NCBI GenBank assembly: GCA_002440225.1
Contig: DJSH01000046.1
Span: forward strand, 1-31,720
Direction: 5' to 3'
DNA from: Candidatus Segatella violae
GTDB lineage: Bacteria > Bacteroidota > Bacteroidia > Bacteroidales > Bacteroidaceae
DNA: 31,720 nt
Shown: piece by piece, positions 20,512-27,033 of the stretch
Layout: each line of letters opens with the position of its first letter
Numbering within the stretch: position 1 is the first letter of the stretch
The notes under the pieces: generated by a model
What the model was told of the DNA's origin: nothing
What the model saw: only the letters and a program-made list of their open reading frames with translations
The model's database searches: none
Program-made: the position numbers and the translations under genes

Positions 20512-20817
20512 TTAATCTTCAATTCTCATTATATAGTGATACGTTTCGTTAACTCTCTCGAAGTAGTAAGGAGTATAGTCAACTCCGAACACTTTCTTCA
20601 CTGCTCTAGATATTGCGTTTAAGTCCTCTGTAGTATCAGCCCATATCCAAAGGTACAAGCCTTTTCTAACGTGGATGGTACGTGTAAATTCGGAAGAGAA
20701 AACATTTCTCGTATCGTTATAACTTCTCTCCAGTGCTACACTCTCGAATGTGTAGTTATCTGAAAGAGCGTACATTTCTAGAAGTTGCAAGAACTTCGCT
20801 AACTCTGTTGCTTTCAT
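20512..20817 (-). CDS. Hypothetical protein, first of the small-gene operon
   Basis: 101 residues. N-terminal helix (MKATELAKFLQLLEMYALSD), then beta-rich parts (SEFTRTIHVRKGLYLWIWA) and a helix (LNAISRAVKKVFG) leading to a Tyr-rich strand. The first gene after the promoter at 21185 and its 360-nt leader. Mixed alpha/beta; not assigned. ACAACAAAATG context. Confidence 0.6.
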   Translation of the reverse strand: MKATELAKFLQLLEMYALSDNYTFESVALERSYNDTRNVFSSEFTRTIHVRKGLYLWIWADTTEDLNAISRAVKKVFGVDYTPYYFERVNETYHYIMRIED

Positions 20818-21178
20818 TTTGTTGTTGTTTTAAATGTTAAACTTCTAGTTTAAAAAGTGCAGGTGTACGTTTGCTCCCAACGTCTGCAAGCTACATGCAG
20901 CCTAGCTCCCTCACTTAACGTTCGTGGGTCAACGTGTTTCGATATTTCTCTAGTCTAACACGACTAGCGTTTTTACTTCTTGCGTGAAGAGTGTTGAGAC
21001 TTCTTTGTCTTTGCGGTTTTGGCAGTGTCTCGCTAACTGGGTTGCATTTTCCTTTGATGTTTGAAGAGTTCTATCTCTCTGCCTATTCCCGACTAAGCTG
21101 TTGCTTTATAGAGGTAGTTAAACGTGAAGTGCTAAACGTGCCATCGTTCCTCTTTGAAATCTCGTTGTAACTTGATTT
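20818..21178 (-). other. 360-nt untranslated leader
   Basis: No gene. On the minus strand the leader holds a perfect 6-bp hairpin (CTAGTC/GACTAG, loop GTGTTA), another stem (CTGCA/TGCAG) and a direct repeat of CACGTTTA near its 5' end. A reading of eight codons (MARLALHV) with AGAGGA before it is too short to credit. It could be a structured leader, as at 13545. Confidence 0.45.
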
Positions 21179-21184
21179 CGAGTG

Positions 21185-21216
21185 CAAAAGTATGATTATA
21201 ATCTCACATTACCAAA
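21185..21216 (-). promoter_or_regulatory. Strong promoter of small-gene operon
   Basis: On minus: TTTG (21213-21216), 20 nt, TACTTTTG (21185-21192), followed by CACTCG, as at the 13935 promoter. Drives the 20.8-15.6 kb operon after a long leader. Confidence 0.85.
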
Positions 21217-21279
21217 TATTTTGAGGAAAAAGTGTATTACTTTAATGTTCCTTAACTATAAATGTTAGTTTATTAACAG

Positions 21280-21310
21280 AATATCACACATTTTACTATA
21301 TTGTGATATT
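21280..21310. promoter_or_regulatory. Operator palindrome between divergent promoters
   Basis: A 9-bp inverted repeat (AATATCACA, 21280-21288; TGTGATATT, 21302-21310) with a 13-bp spacer. It lies between the two divergent promoters and is a natural site for the HTH protein encoded at 21391. Confidence 0.6.
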
Positions 21311-21333
21311 ATAATATGATTTTAAGGCTAAAG

Positions 21334-21365
21334 TTTGGTTATTACAGAAAAAATATGTATCTTTG
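21334..21365 (+). promoter_or_regulatory. Strong promoter of regulator gene
   Basis: TTTG (21334-21337), 20 nt, TATCTTTG (21358-21365). The start falls near 21372, downstream of the upper in-frame codons. This decides the start of the regulator at ATG 21391. Confidence 0.85.
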
Positions 21366-21390
21366 CAGTCAAATTATAATAATACAGAAT

Positions 21391-21684
21391 ATGGATATAA
21401 AAGGCAAGATAAAGGAAAAAGGGTTTAGCATGGTATCTGTTGCGAAAGAAATGGGTATCACAAGAGAAACGTTGTATGCTAACATATCGGGGAATACAAC
21501 ATATAAAACTATGCGCAAAGTGGCTGACGTTATTGGCTGCAAGGTCTCGGAGTTCTTCGAGGATGAGGAAGATAAAAAAGGAGACTTCGCCAGTTACATT
21601 CGGTATCGTGGCATTCATTATACTGCCGACACTCTGGACGAGTTCTTTAAGCAAGTGGACGAAATTAAAACGATTGCAAAATGA
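21391..21684 (+). CDS. XRE-family HTH regulator
   Basis: 97 residues from ATG 21391 (the frame is open further up, but the promoter places transcription start after 21365). A compact HTH occupies residues 1-55 (IKEKGFSMVSVAKEMGITRE, then a Y/N/I-rich recognition helix, then ADVIGCKVSEFF). The tail is acidic then helical. Probably a repressor of the divergent small-gene operon and of itself. Its last codons overlap the membrane gene (ATGA). Confidence 0.85.
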   Translation: MDIKGKIKEKGFSMVSVAKEMGITRETLYANISGNTTYKTMRKVADVIGCKVSEFFEDEEDKKGDFASYIRYRGIHYTADTLDEFFKQVDEIKTIAK

Positions 21685-22064
21685 AAAAGGCTATAGTGTA
21701 CACAATTGGCATATTGCTCGTATTGTTCCTCATGGGTGCAATATTGTGGGCATTCCTAGGAGAAGTTGAAGATGGTGGAAGAGTGTACGCTCTATTGAGT
21801 GTGCTTGAAATTGTACTTTGGGGTGTCTGTGCTATATTGCTTCTAGTAGTAAGCATTGCTTATTGGGGAGGGATAGCCAAACTTATAGATAAATATATCA
21901 AAAATGCGCCTAAGTGGTTGTACTGGCTTGTCTTCATCATATATGCGGTAGTTGGGATATGGATGGAGTGCAAACTATGCAACATAGGTGACTATATGGA
22001 GAAACAATATAAGATATACCAGTATCAGAAGAAATTTGAATACAAGTATAACGTTGACCTCTAA
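21681..22064 (+). CDS. Three-TM membrane protein
   Basis: 127 residues, ATGA-coupled to the regulator. Hydrophobic helices at about 4-25, 40-60 and 80-96, and a 30-residue basic/aromatic tail (YMEKQYKIYQYQKKFEYKY). A regulator followed at once by a small membrane protein is a layout seen for superinfection exclusion and immunity proteins and for some toxin-antitoxin pairs. No homolog is recognised, so exclusion is only an inference. The GGGC-GCAA-GCCC hairpin (22065-22076) right after the stop may end its message. Confidence 0.65.
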   Translation: MKKAIVYTIGILLVLFLMGAILWAFLGEVEDGGRVYALLSVLEIVLWGVCAILLLVVSIAYWGGIAKLIDKYIKNAPKWLYWLVFIIYAVVGIWMECKLCNIGDYMEKQYKIYQYQKKFEYKYNVDL

Positions 22065-22085
22065 GGGCGCAAGCCCCCTCGGGCG

Positions 22086-22133
22086 TGGGGAGCGGCGCAA
22101 GCCGCTGGGGGCGCTGCCCCCCTTATCTCCCCA
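22086..22133. repeat. Three-way-junction palindrome, copy C
   Basis: Outer stem TGGGGAG/CTCCCCA, hairpin 1 GCGGC-GCAA-GCCGC, hairpin 2 GGGGGC-GCT-GCCCCC, then TTAT. Hairpin 1 differs from copy A by a paired T-to-C / A-to-G change. A half copy (GGGC-GCAA-GCCC) lies just before it at 22065-22076. Confidence 0.8.
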
Positions 22134-22189
22134 AGGTTCTCTTCACTCTCTCCCCTGAATATACCTCCATATACTCCAAGACACATTTC

Positions 22190-22440
22190 ATCGGACTTAC
22201 ATCGGACTTGTATCGGACTTATCCAAGAGAGCACATTATTATTTCAATCCCCCTCGAAATATCCTCTCTAGACCATTGTTTCTAGATTGGTGATTAAATC
22301 CTGCACAAAATCGGGAAAGCCTCTAAAATAGGGCAAAATCGGCTCTAGATGGGCTAAAAATGGGATTAAAAGGGCTCAAAACTCGCGAATTTGAGAGAAA
22401 ACCCGACCAATTGCCCGAAAATCGCAAAAATCGCTGAAAA
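22190..22440. other. Iterons and phased A-tracts (candidate origin or pac)
   Basis: Three direct copies of ATCGGACTT at 22190, 22201 and 22212 (11-bp period) are followed by GGG triplets at 22331, 22351, 22362 and 22372 and A-tracts near 22307, 22325, 22335, 22357, 22369, 22379, 22398, 22418, 22427 and 22438. Most spacings are near 10-11 bp or twice that, which predicts intrinsic curvature. Iterons plus bent DNA are features of origins, packaging sites and late-control regions. Confidence 0.5.
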
Positions 22441-22701
22441 TGACTTGACTTAACTGCAAAAGCAATCAAGAATGGGAGGAACGCAAGGTTAAATCTTCTT
22501 AAAGACAGCTTTGCGCACGTGCGTACCTATTATATACAAACAGCCTAATTCGAGTGAAAAACACGAAATTAAGACAATTCGGAAATATCTTTACATCTTT
22601 GCCTTATATTGCCTCGGGAAAGATTGGGACTAAAATCTTAATAATCAGTTACTTGTATTTTCTTTACAAAAGTACATTATCTTTACATATAAGCGTCCTC
22701 G

Positions 22702-22741
22702 TTTATACTTTTGAGAACACAAATTTATACTTTTGGGAACA
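22702..22741 (+). promoter_or_regulatory. Tandem promoter-like repeats
   Basis: Two copies of an 18-nt unit (TTTATACTTTTGRGAACA), 22-nt period. Each contains TACTTTTG, a TAnnTTTG match. The first has a TTTA 20 nt upstream. They lie 120-160 nt before the first virion gene and could be late promoters or activator sites. Confidence 0.5.
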
Positions 22742-22826
22742 AAATCGCTCCGACTAACACACTAATGGGGGCTAATGGTAAAAAATCACGACACGGAAAC
22801 ACGGAATAAGCGGACTTCAAATATTA

Positions 22827-22834
22827 TATATTTG
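22827..22834 (+). promoter_or_regulatory. Promoter -7 box for virion genes
   Basis: TATATTTG, 28 nt upstream of the ATG at 22862, matching TAnnTTTG. No upstream TTTG at the usual spacing, so it may need a phage activator, as late promoters often do. Confidence 0.55.
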
Positions 22835-22861
22835 CCCCCAAATCATTAAATAATTGCAATT

Positions 22862-23650
22862 ATGAGCGAAATTTTACAGAGAATACCCCGAATGATTGGA
22901 AATTCACCAATTATGGGCAACGAAAAGCAGTGGATTGCCACCGCTGCGATGTTGGCTGGCAGTGTTGCGTCTTCCCTCTTTGGTGCCAACAAGGCTAAGA
23001 AGGCAGCTAGAAGGGCACAAGCCGAGAATAGATACCGCACCAACGCTGAGAAGGCTTGGTTCGACAAGGAGTTTAACACAGACTACCTCGACACGAAAGC
23101 AGGTCAAAACCTCATGAGAAAGGCGCAAGAGGTGCAGGACAACTACGTACGCAAGGCTGATGGTGCCGCTGCGGTTGGTGGTGGAACCGCAGCTTCCACT
23201 GCGATGGCAAAGGAAGCCGCTAACAAGGCGATGGGTGACACGATAGCCAACGTGGCGGCGCAGGACACTGCACGCAAGCAGCAGGTTTCAGACCAACATC
23301 AGCAGAACGTGAGCCAGTTGAGCCGAGAGAGACAACAGATTGAGGAGAACAAGGCACAAGCCACGACACAAGCTGCGCAAAACATGTCAAATGCGTTGAT
23401 GCAGGCTGGAGTGAACCAATTGGGGTCACAACTCGAAGGAGGTAAAGGGCTGAATAAGAGCGGTTTAGGCGTAAACGCAAGCGGAAATGATAACATAAAT
23501 GTAACACAGCCAAGCGTTTTCGATGGAACGAACGCACAGAAGATGAATTCTGCCGAGTTCGCCAAGCAGATGCAAGGTGAGAACGGATTACCTTCCAATC
23601 CACTGGAGAAAGCGGTTGGCAAGGCGATAAACCGAGGGAGCAGGTGGTAG
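22862..23650 (+). CDS. Ejection/internal virion protein-like
   Basis: 262 residues. Near the N-terminus is a short hydrophobic Ala-rich helix (WIATAAMLAGSVASSLFG, about 22-40). Long Ala/Gln/Lys/Glu-rich helices follow and the C-terminal quarter is low-complexity. This plan, one hydrophobic helix then polar coiled coils, is shared by T7 gp14 and microvirus pilot proteins that pass DNA through the envelope. First gene of the late block, with two larger ejection-type proteins downstream. No sequence-level homology confirmed. Confidence 0.6.
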   Translation: MSEILQRIPRMIGNSPIMGNEKQWIATAAMLAGSVASSLFGANKAKKAARRAQAENRYRTNAEKAWFDKEFNTDYLDTKAGQNLMRKAQEVQDNYVRKADGAAAVGGGTAASTAMAKEAANKAMGDTIANVAAQDTARKQQVSDQHQQNVSQLSRERQQIEENKAQATTQAAQNMSNALMQAGVNQLGSQLEGGKGLNKSGLGVNASGNDNINVTQPSVFDGTNAQKMNSAEFAKQMQGENGLPSNPLEKAVGKAINRGSRW

Positions 23651-23873
23651 CAGCCAAAAGGTGAGCGGACGAGCGACCGAGGCAAGATAAGGAGCAAGAC
23701 GAATCGACCCCAAGACCCCCACCCCCTTTGACCACCGTCGCAAATTATAGTAGATAAATACATAGATAAAAATGTCCCTCACCCCCCACCCCCCATTTGT
23801 CCAGAATGCGATTTTCGATTTCCCCACCCCTTATTTTTCGGGGGTATGTTAAAGGACTTTAAAATATAAGACT
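23651..23873. other. Intergenic C-tracts (G-rich on minus strand)
   Basis: Two blocks of C-runs: about 23708-23725 (CCCC, CCCCC, CCCCC) and 23776-23794 (CCC, CCCCCC, CCCCCC). The minus strand could form G-quadruplexes; the RNA from plus would be C-rich. A third pairing CCCC...GGGG occurs near 23826-23845. No gene seen. Confidence 0.5.
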
Positions 23874-24206
23874 ATGACGATTATTAGAGTAAATGGTAAA
23901 GAAATAGAGCTGACTAGTTGCTGCCGTTGGAGCGTTCATTCTCTTCGAGACTATGAAGTTGGATATGGTGGAAAGGCTTGTACAGGTTTATACAACATCA
24001 ACATAGACCGTTTTGAAGGAGTTGAAGGCGACATTGTGAAGTACTACCACGATGGTGTCTTCTGTAAAGGTCATGTTGTTGGCTATACATGCGGTCAGTT
24101 TATTGAGACAAAGGAATGGGGTAAAGTCATACTGAGTAGAGACGAATATCGTGGGATGAGTGTTGCCTTTATCCATATGACAGATGTTGAATTGGTAAAA
24201 CGATGA
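23874..24206 (+). CDS. Hypothetical protein
   Basis: 110 residues, mostly beta: TIIRVNGKEIELTSC at the start, then YEVGYGGKACTGLYNINIDRF, a Gly/Tyr-rich central part and a final strand-helix. Four cysteines, not clearly paired. It sits among late genes and may be a minor virion or head-tail component; not assigned. Confidence 0.55.
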   Translation: MTIIRVNGKEIELTSCCRWSVHSLRDYEVGYGGKACTGLYNINIDRFEGVEGDIVKYYHDGVFCKGHVVGYTCGQFIETKEWGKVILSRDEYRGMSVAFIHMTDVELVKR

Positions 24207-24213
24207 TAGATAT

Positions 24214-24495
24214 ATGAACAGATTCAAAGAGATAATCAGCAAGGTAGGCGGCGAAGACAAGGTGTTGCACTTTGAGACTTGTTGCCTGATTGTGTTGTTT
24301 GTGTGTTTGGCTTGCATGAAGCTTGGCATGGGTCAGGGTCATGCGGTGTGGTGCTCGTGGATGCTTACCTTGGTGATAGGCATCTTGAAGGAGGTTTACG
24401 ATGCCAAGCACGGAGAGTATTTTGACGGTGAGGACATCAAGGCTGATGCTCTTGGTGCTTTTGCTGGAGTATTAATCATTGTAATATTTGGATAG
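24214..24495 (+). CDS. Small membrane protein, holin- or DUF2279-like
   Basis: 93 residues with two membrane segments: LIVLFVCLACMKLGM at about 26-40 and ALGAFAGVLIIVIFG at the C-terminus, with a possible third around WMLTLVIGILKE. Between them is the motif K-E-V-Y-D-A-K-H...F-D-G-E-D-I-K-A-D-A-L-G, with conserved acids and a Gly. I know this 'KExxD...D-x-x-A-D/N-x-x-G' pattern from small DUF2279/VanZ-like membrane proteins of Bacteroidota phages. Holin-like function is possible but unproven. Confidence 0.6.
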   Translation: MNRFKEIISKVGGEDKVLHFETCCLIVLFVCLACMKLGMGQGHAVWCSWMLTLVIGILKEVYDAKHGEYFDGEDIKADALGAFAGVLIIVIFG

Positions 24496-24498
24496 GCT

Positions 24499-25335
24499 AT
24501 GAAACAAGAAGATAAGCTTAAAGAGCAGGCGAAAAAAATTGAGCAGTTAAAGGATTACATCAACAACCAGAAAGATGAGATGGCATCCATGGAGGCTAGT
24601 TTGAACTGCAAAATGGAGAGACAGAAGGAACACATTCAGTCTCTTACCGAGGCTCTTGGCAAGAAGAATAAAATCATTCGCAAGAAGAATAAGGAGATTG
24701 AGGAGCTTCGCAAGGAGAGCTCGAAGCATCTTAAAGACAAGATCAAGGTGTTCTATGAGAATCAGGACTTGGAGAAGAAGGCAAACAAGTATGCCAACAT
24801 GCTCGCCGATGCCCATGATGAGTTGCGTCAGTTGAAGAAGAAGCTGGCTGGCATCGTGGTGAACAACGTGAACGCTCATGCTTTGAAGAGTGCAGAGCAC
24901 GCCTTGGTAGAGAAGGATGCCATCATTCAGGAGAAGGACGAGGTTATCGAGGACTTGGGCAAGGAGCTGAAAGAGACAAAGAAGATGCTTGTATGGGCAC
25001 GCAATGCCTCAAAGGAGTACTGTGACTATGGCGTAGAAGCTAATAATTTCATCAAGGAGTTGTCTCGTTTGTATGTTGTAGCCTATAATGCCGGTAGTTT
25101 CGACAAAGCAATGCTTGAACGCTGCAAGAACTATCAGAAGTATGGATTCCCTGCAACTTGCAATAGTGAGACCAAGAAGGAGATTGACGAAATCGCTAGC
25201 GGAAAGAAGCACGACAACTCAGTCGCTGACGCTGCCAATAAGGCAGGAAGCATGGGTTATAATGGCATCAACGACAGGATGGTGCCTCCAGCTACGACAG
25301 GTGATGTTACAGTCATTATGAAAACTATATTGTAA
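24499..25335 (+). CDS. Long coiled-coil late protein
   Basis: 278 residues. Residues 1-165 are near-continuous heptad coiled coil (KLKEQAKKIEQLKDYINNQK and onward), lysine/glutamate-rich. A second part (about 170-240, RNASKEYCDYGVEANNFIKE, AMLERCKNYQKYGF) looks globular. The last 20 residues carry VPPATTGDV. Structural or ejection-associated by position between the membrane gene and the next ejection protein; it starts 4 nt after its neighbour's stop. Confidence 0.55.
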   Translation: MKQEDKLKEQAKKIEQLKDYINNQKDEMASMEASLNCKMERQKEHIQSLTEALGKKNKIIRKKNKEIEELRKESSKHLKDKIKVFYENQDLEKKANKYANMLADAHDELRQLKKKLAGIVVNNVNAHALKSAEHALVEKDAIIQEKDEVIEDLGKELKETKKMLVWARNASKEYCDYGVEANNFIKELSRLYVVAYNAGSFDKAMLERCKNYQKYGFPATCNSETKKEIDEIASGKKHDNSVADAANKAGSMGYNGINDRMVPPATTGDVTVIMKTIL

Positions 25336-25338
25336 GTT

Positions 25339-27012
25339 ATGCCAACACCAAATACACCAATTAGGAACAGGAAGGTAGGTTTGCCCGACCCACAAGGGAA
25401 TGGGCAACCTTCTATTGCCATCACTGGACCTAGCGCAATGGTCCAGCAGATGGCGGCTCAGCGATTCGCATTGAAGAACGGAGGGCAGATGCCTCCAGCC
25501 ATGCAGGGAAACGGTACAGGAACGCCTCCACCTGTGGCTACGGTGAACCCGAACATGGGGATGAATTTCTTCGGAGGCGGGAACCAAGCGGTAGGAAAGT
25601 ATGATGCTCAACCTGTTCAGACGGGAGCGGCACAGCCTACCGACTTTACTCAGATGCAACAGCCTCAACAGTTCGAACCTCAGAATGGTTATGGGAATGC
25701 CAATCCTACGGTTGGTCCAGTGGCTACACCTTACATGAAGGATGCGTCTGAGACTACCCAGCAACCTCAGACTAACTTCGAGGGGATGCGACCAGAGAGC
25801 GGTCAGGGAGCACAGTGGAACCCGAATGAGCAGTACAGCGATGTGGGTTACAAGGGTGGTCCGTATGACCCTAGCCAGTATGATCCGCTTTCGGCTGCAT
25901 TGAATGGCAGTGGATTGAAGGATGATGGTTCGCAGACGGCTCAGTTTCAGGCTGACCCTAACCAGAGGGACGGCGGTTTCTTCGGATGGTTGAAGGGGTT
26001 GATACCTAAGAAGAGACCGGGGAAGCGTGAGGGTGAGACCGATGACGAGTATGATGCAAGACGGACTAGGAACATGGAGATGGTTGCCACGTTCGCCGAT
26101 GCCATACGACACATGGGCAATATCGTGAATACTGCCAAGGGTGCGCCTCTGCAACAGTTCAACGACCCTACTAGTATGCTTGAACAGGGGTACCAGAACA
26201 GAAAGGCGCAGAGACAGAAACAGGCTGCGCTCGATGCGGATGCGGCGTACAAGCAAGCGAACCTGAGCTTGAAGGAAAGGGCGGCTGAGGCTGACAGGGC
26301 GTATAAGCAACTTAACCTCAACTTGAAGCAGCAAGCAGCCGACCGTGCAGCGAAGAGCGATGACTTCAATCAGAGATACAAGGAGGCAGGATTGCAGAGA
26401 CAGCTCGACAACGACAAGTTCAATCACGACTTGGCAGGTAAGAAGTTTGATGAGACCAAGCGACACAATGCAGTTGCCGAGGGGCAAAGTGCGGCTCGTA
26501 TCGCTCTGGCTCAGGAACGAAACGGAATCGCTAGGGCAAGGCTCGCCCACTCTATTGCCACTGGTGGCAGCGGTGGTGGAGGCGGTAAGGGTGGCTCTCT
26601 CACCAATCTTTCTTCTCCTTCTGGGCATTTGAACCGAAAGAAGGACTTGAACAGCATCGAGAAGAAACAGATTACACAACATCTTATCCAGAACGGATAT
26701 ATCAACAAGAAGAATCTCGATGCCTACAAAATGTACCAGAGTATGGGTAATACACAACTTGCCAACGACTTGCAGAACTATTGGATTGCTTATGCTGCCA
26801 ATATGCCTGGCAAGAAGGGCGATGCCTTCCGTTCTATGTTGAAGGACCATTATATGTATGGCGAGACCAGCACGGTGAGCACGCCTAAGCCTCAGCCAAA
26901 GGCACAACAGAAGGCAGCACCTAAGAAGACAGCATCGAAGCCTGTGGGAGGCGGCGTTTCGGGTGGCAAGAGCAAGAATGGGTACAAGAACACGAAAGCA
27001 CTTGGATTGTAA
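25339..27012 (+). CDS. Second ejection/internal virion-like protein
   Basis: 557 residues. The first 190 are a Pro/Gln/Gly/Asn-rich, disordered segment. Next comes a basic loop (FGWLKGLIPKKRPGKREGETDDEYDARR), then long Ala/Arg/Gln helices (about 260-410). A Gly-rich hinge (GGSGGGGGKGG) leads to a C-terminal helical domain, and the tail is Lys/Ala/Pro-rich. No enzyme motif. Low-complexity plus helices fit a structural protein packed with or around DNA. Adjacent to the giant protein, it is likely its partner. Confidence 0.6.
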   Translation: MPTPNTPIRNRKVGLPDPQGNGQPSIAITGPSAMVQQMAAQRFALKNGGQMPPAMQGNGTGTPPPVATVNPNMGMNFFGGGNQAVGKYDAQPVQTGAAQPTDFTQMQQPQQFEPQNGYGNANPTVGPVATPYMKDASETTQQPQTNFEGMRPESGQGAQWNPNEQYSDVGYKGGPYDPSQYDPLSAALNGSGLKDDGSQTAQFQADPNQRDGGFFGWLKGLIPKKRPGKREGETDDEYDARRTRNMEMVATFADAIRHMGNIVNTAKGAPLQQFNDPTSMLEQGYQNRKAQRQKQAALDADAAYKQANLSLKERAAEADRAYKQLNLNLKQQAADRAAKSDDFNQRYKEAGLQRQLDNDKFNHDLAGKKFDETKRHNAVAEGQSAARIALAQERNGIARARLAHSIATGGSGGGGGKGGSLTNLSSPSGHLNRKKDLNSIEKKQITQHLIQNGYINKKNLDAYKMYQSMGNTQLANDLQNYWIAYAANMPGKKGDAFRSMLKDHYMYGETSTVSTPKPQPKAQQKAAPKKTASKPVGGGVSGGKSKNGYKNTKALGL

Positions 27013-27033
27013 AACATTTATAATATATAATAT

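Larger units (their letters stand above)
22065..22861. other. 800-nt non-coding control region
   Basis: No credible gene. It contains a palindrome copy, three 11-bp iterons, a phased A-tract/GGG block, tandem -7-like repeats and the late-gene promoter (see separate entries). The 67-codon frame at 22554-22757 starts with GTG and its end overlaps the tandem promoter repeats, so I do not count it. Confidence 0.5.

Noticed and set aside
21316..21390. Longer N-terminus of the HTH regulator
   Set aside because: The consensus promoter at 21334-21365 lies within it, so these codons are upstream of the expected transcript start.
22065..22076. GGGC-GCAA-GCCC hairpin as a separate intrinsic terminator
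   Set aside because: No T-tract follows; it is better read as a half copy of the palindrome beside it, although it may still stall transcription.
22190..22220. Short repeats as a CRISPR array
   Set aside because: Units are 9-11 bp with 2-bp gaps, far too short for repeats and spacers; no Cas genes are present.
22554..22757. 67-codon GTG-started frame
   Set aside because: It runs over promoter-like repeats in an AT-rich control region, and its composition is not protein-like.
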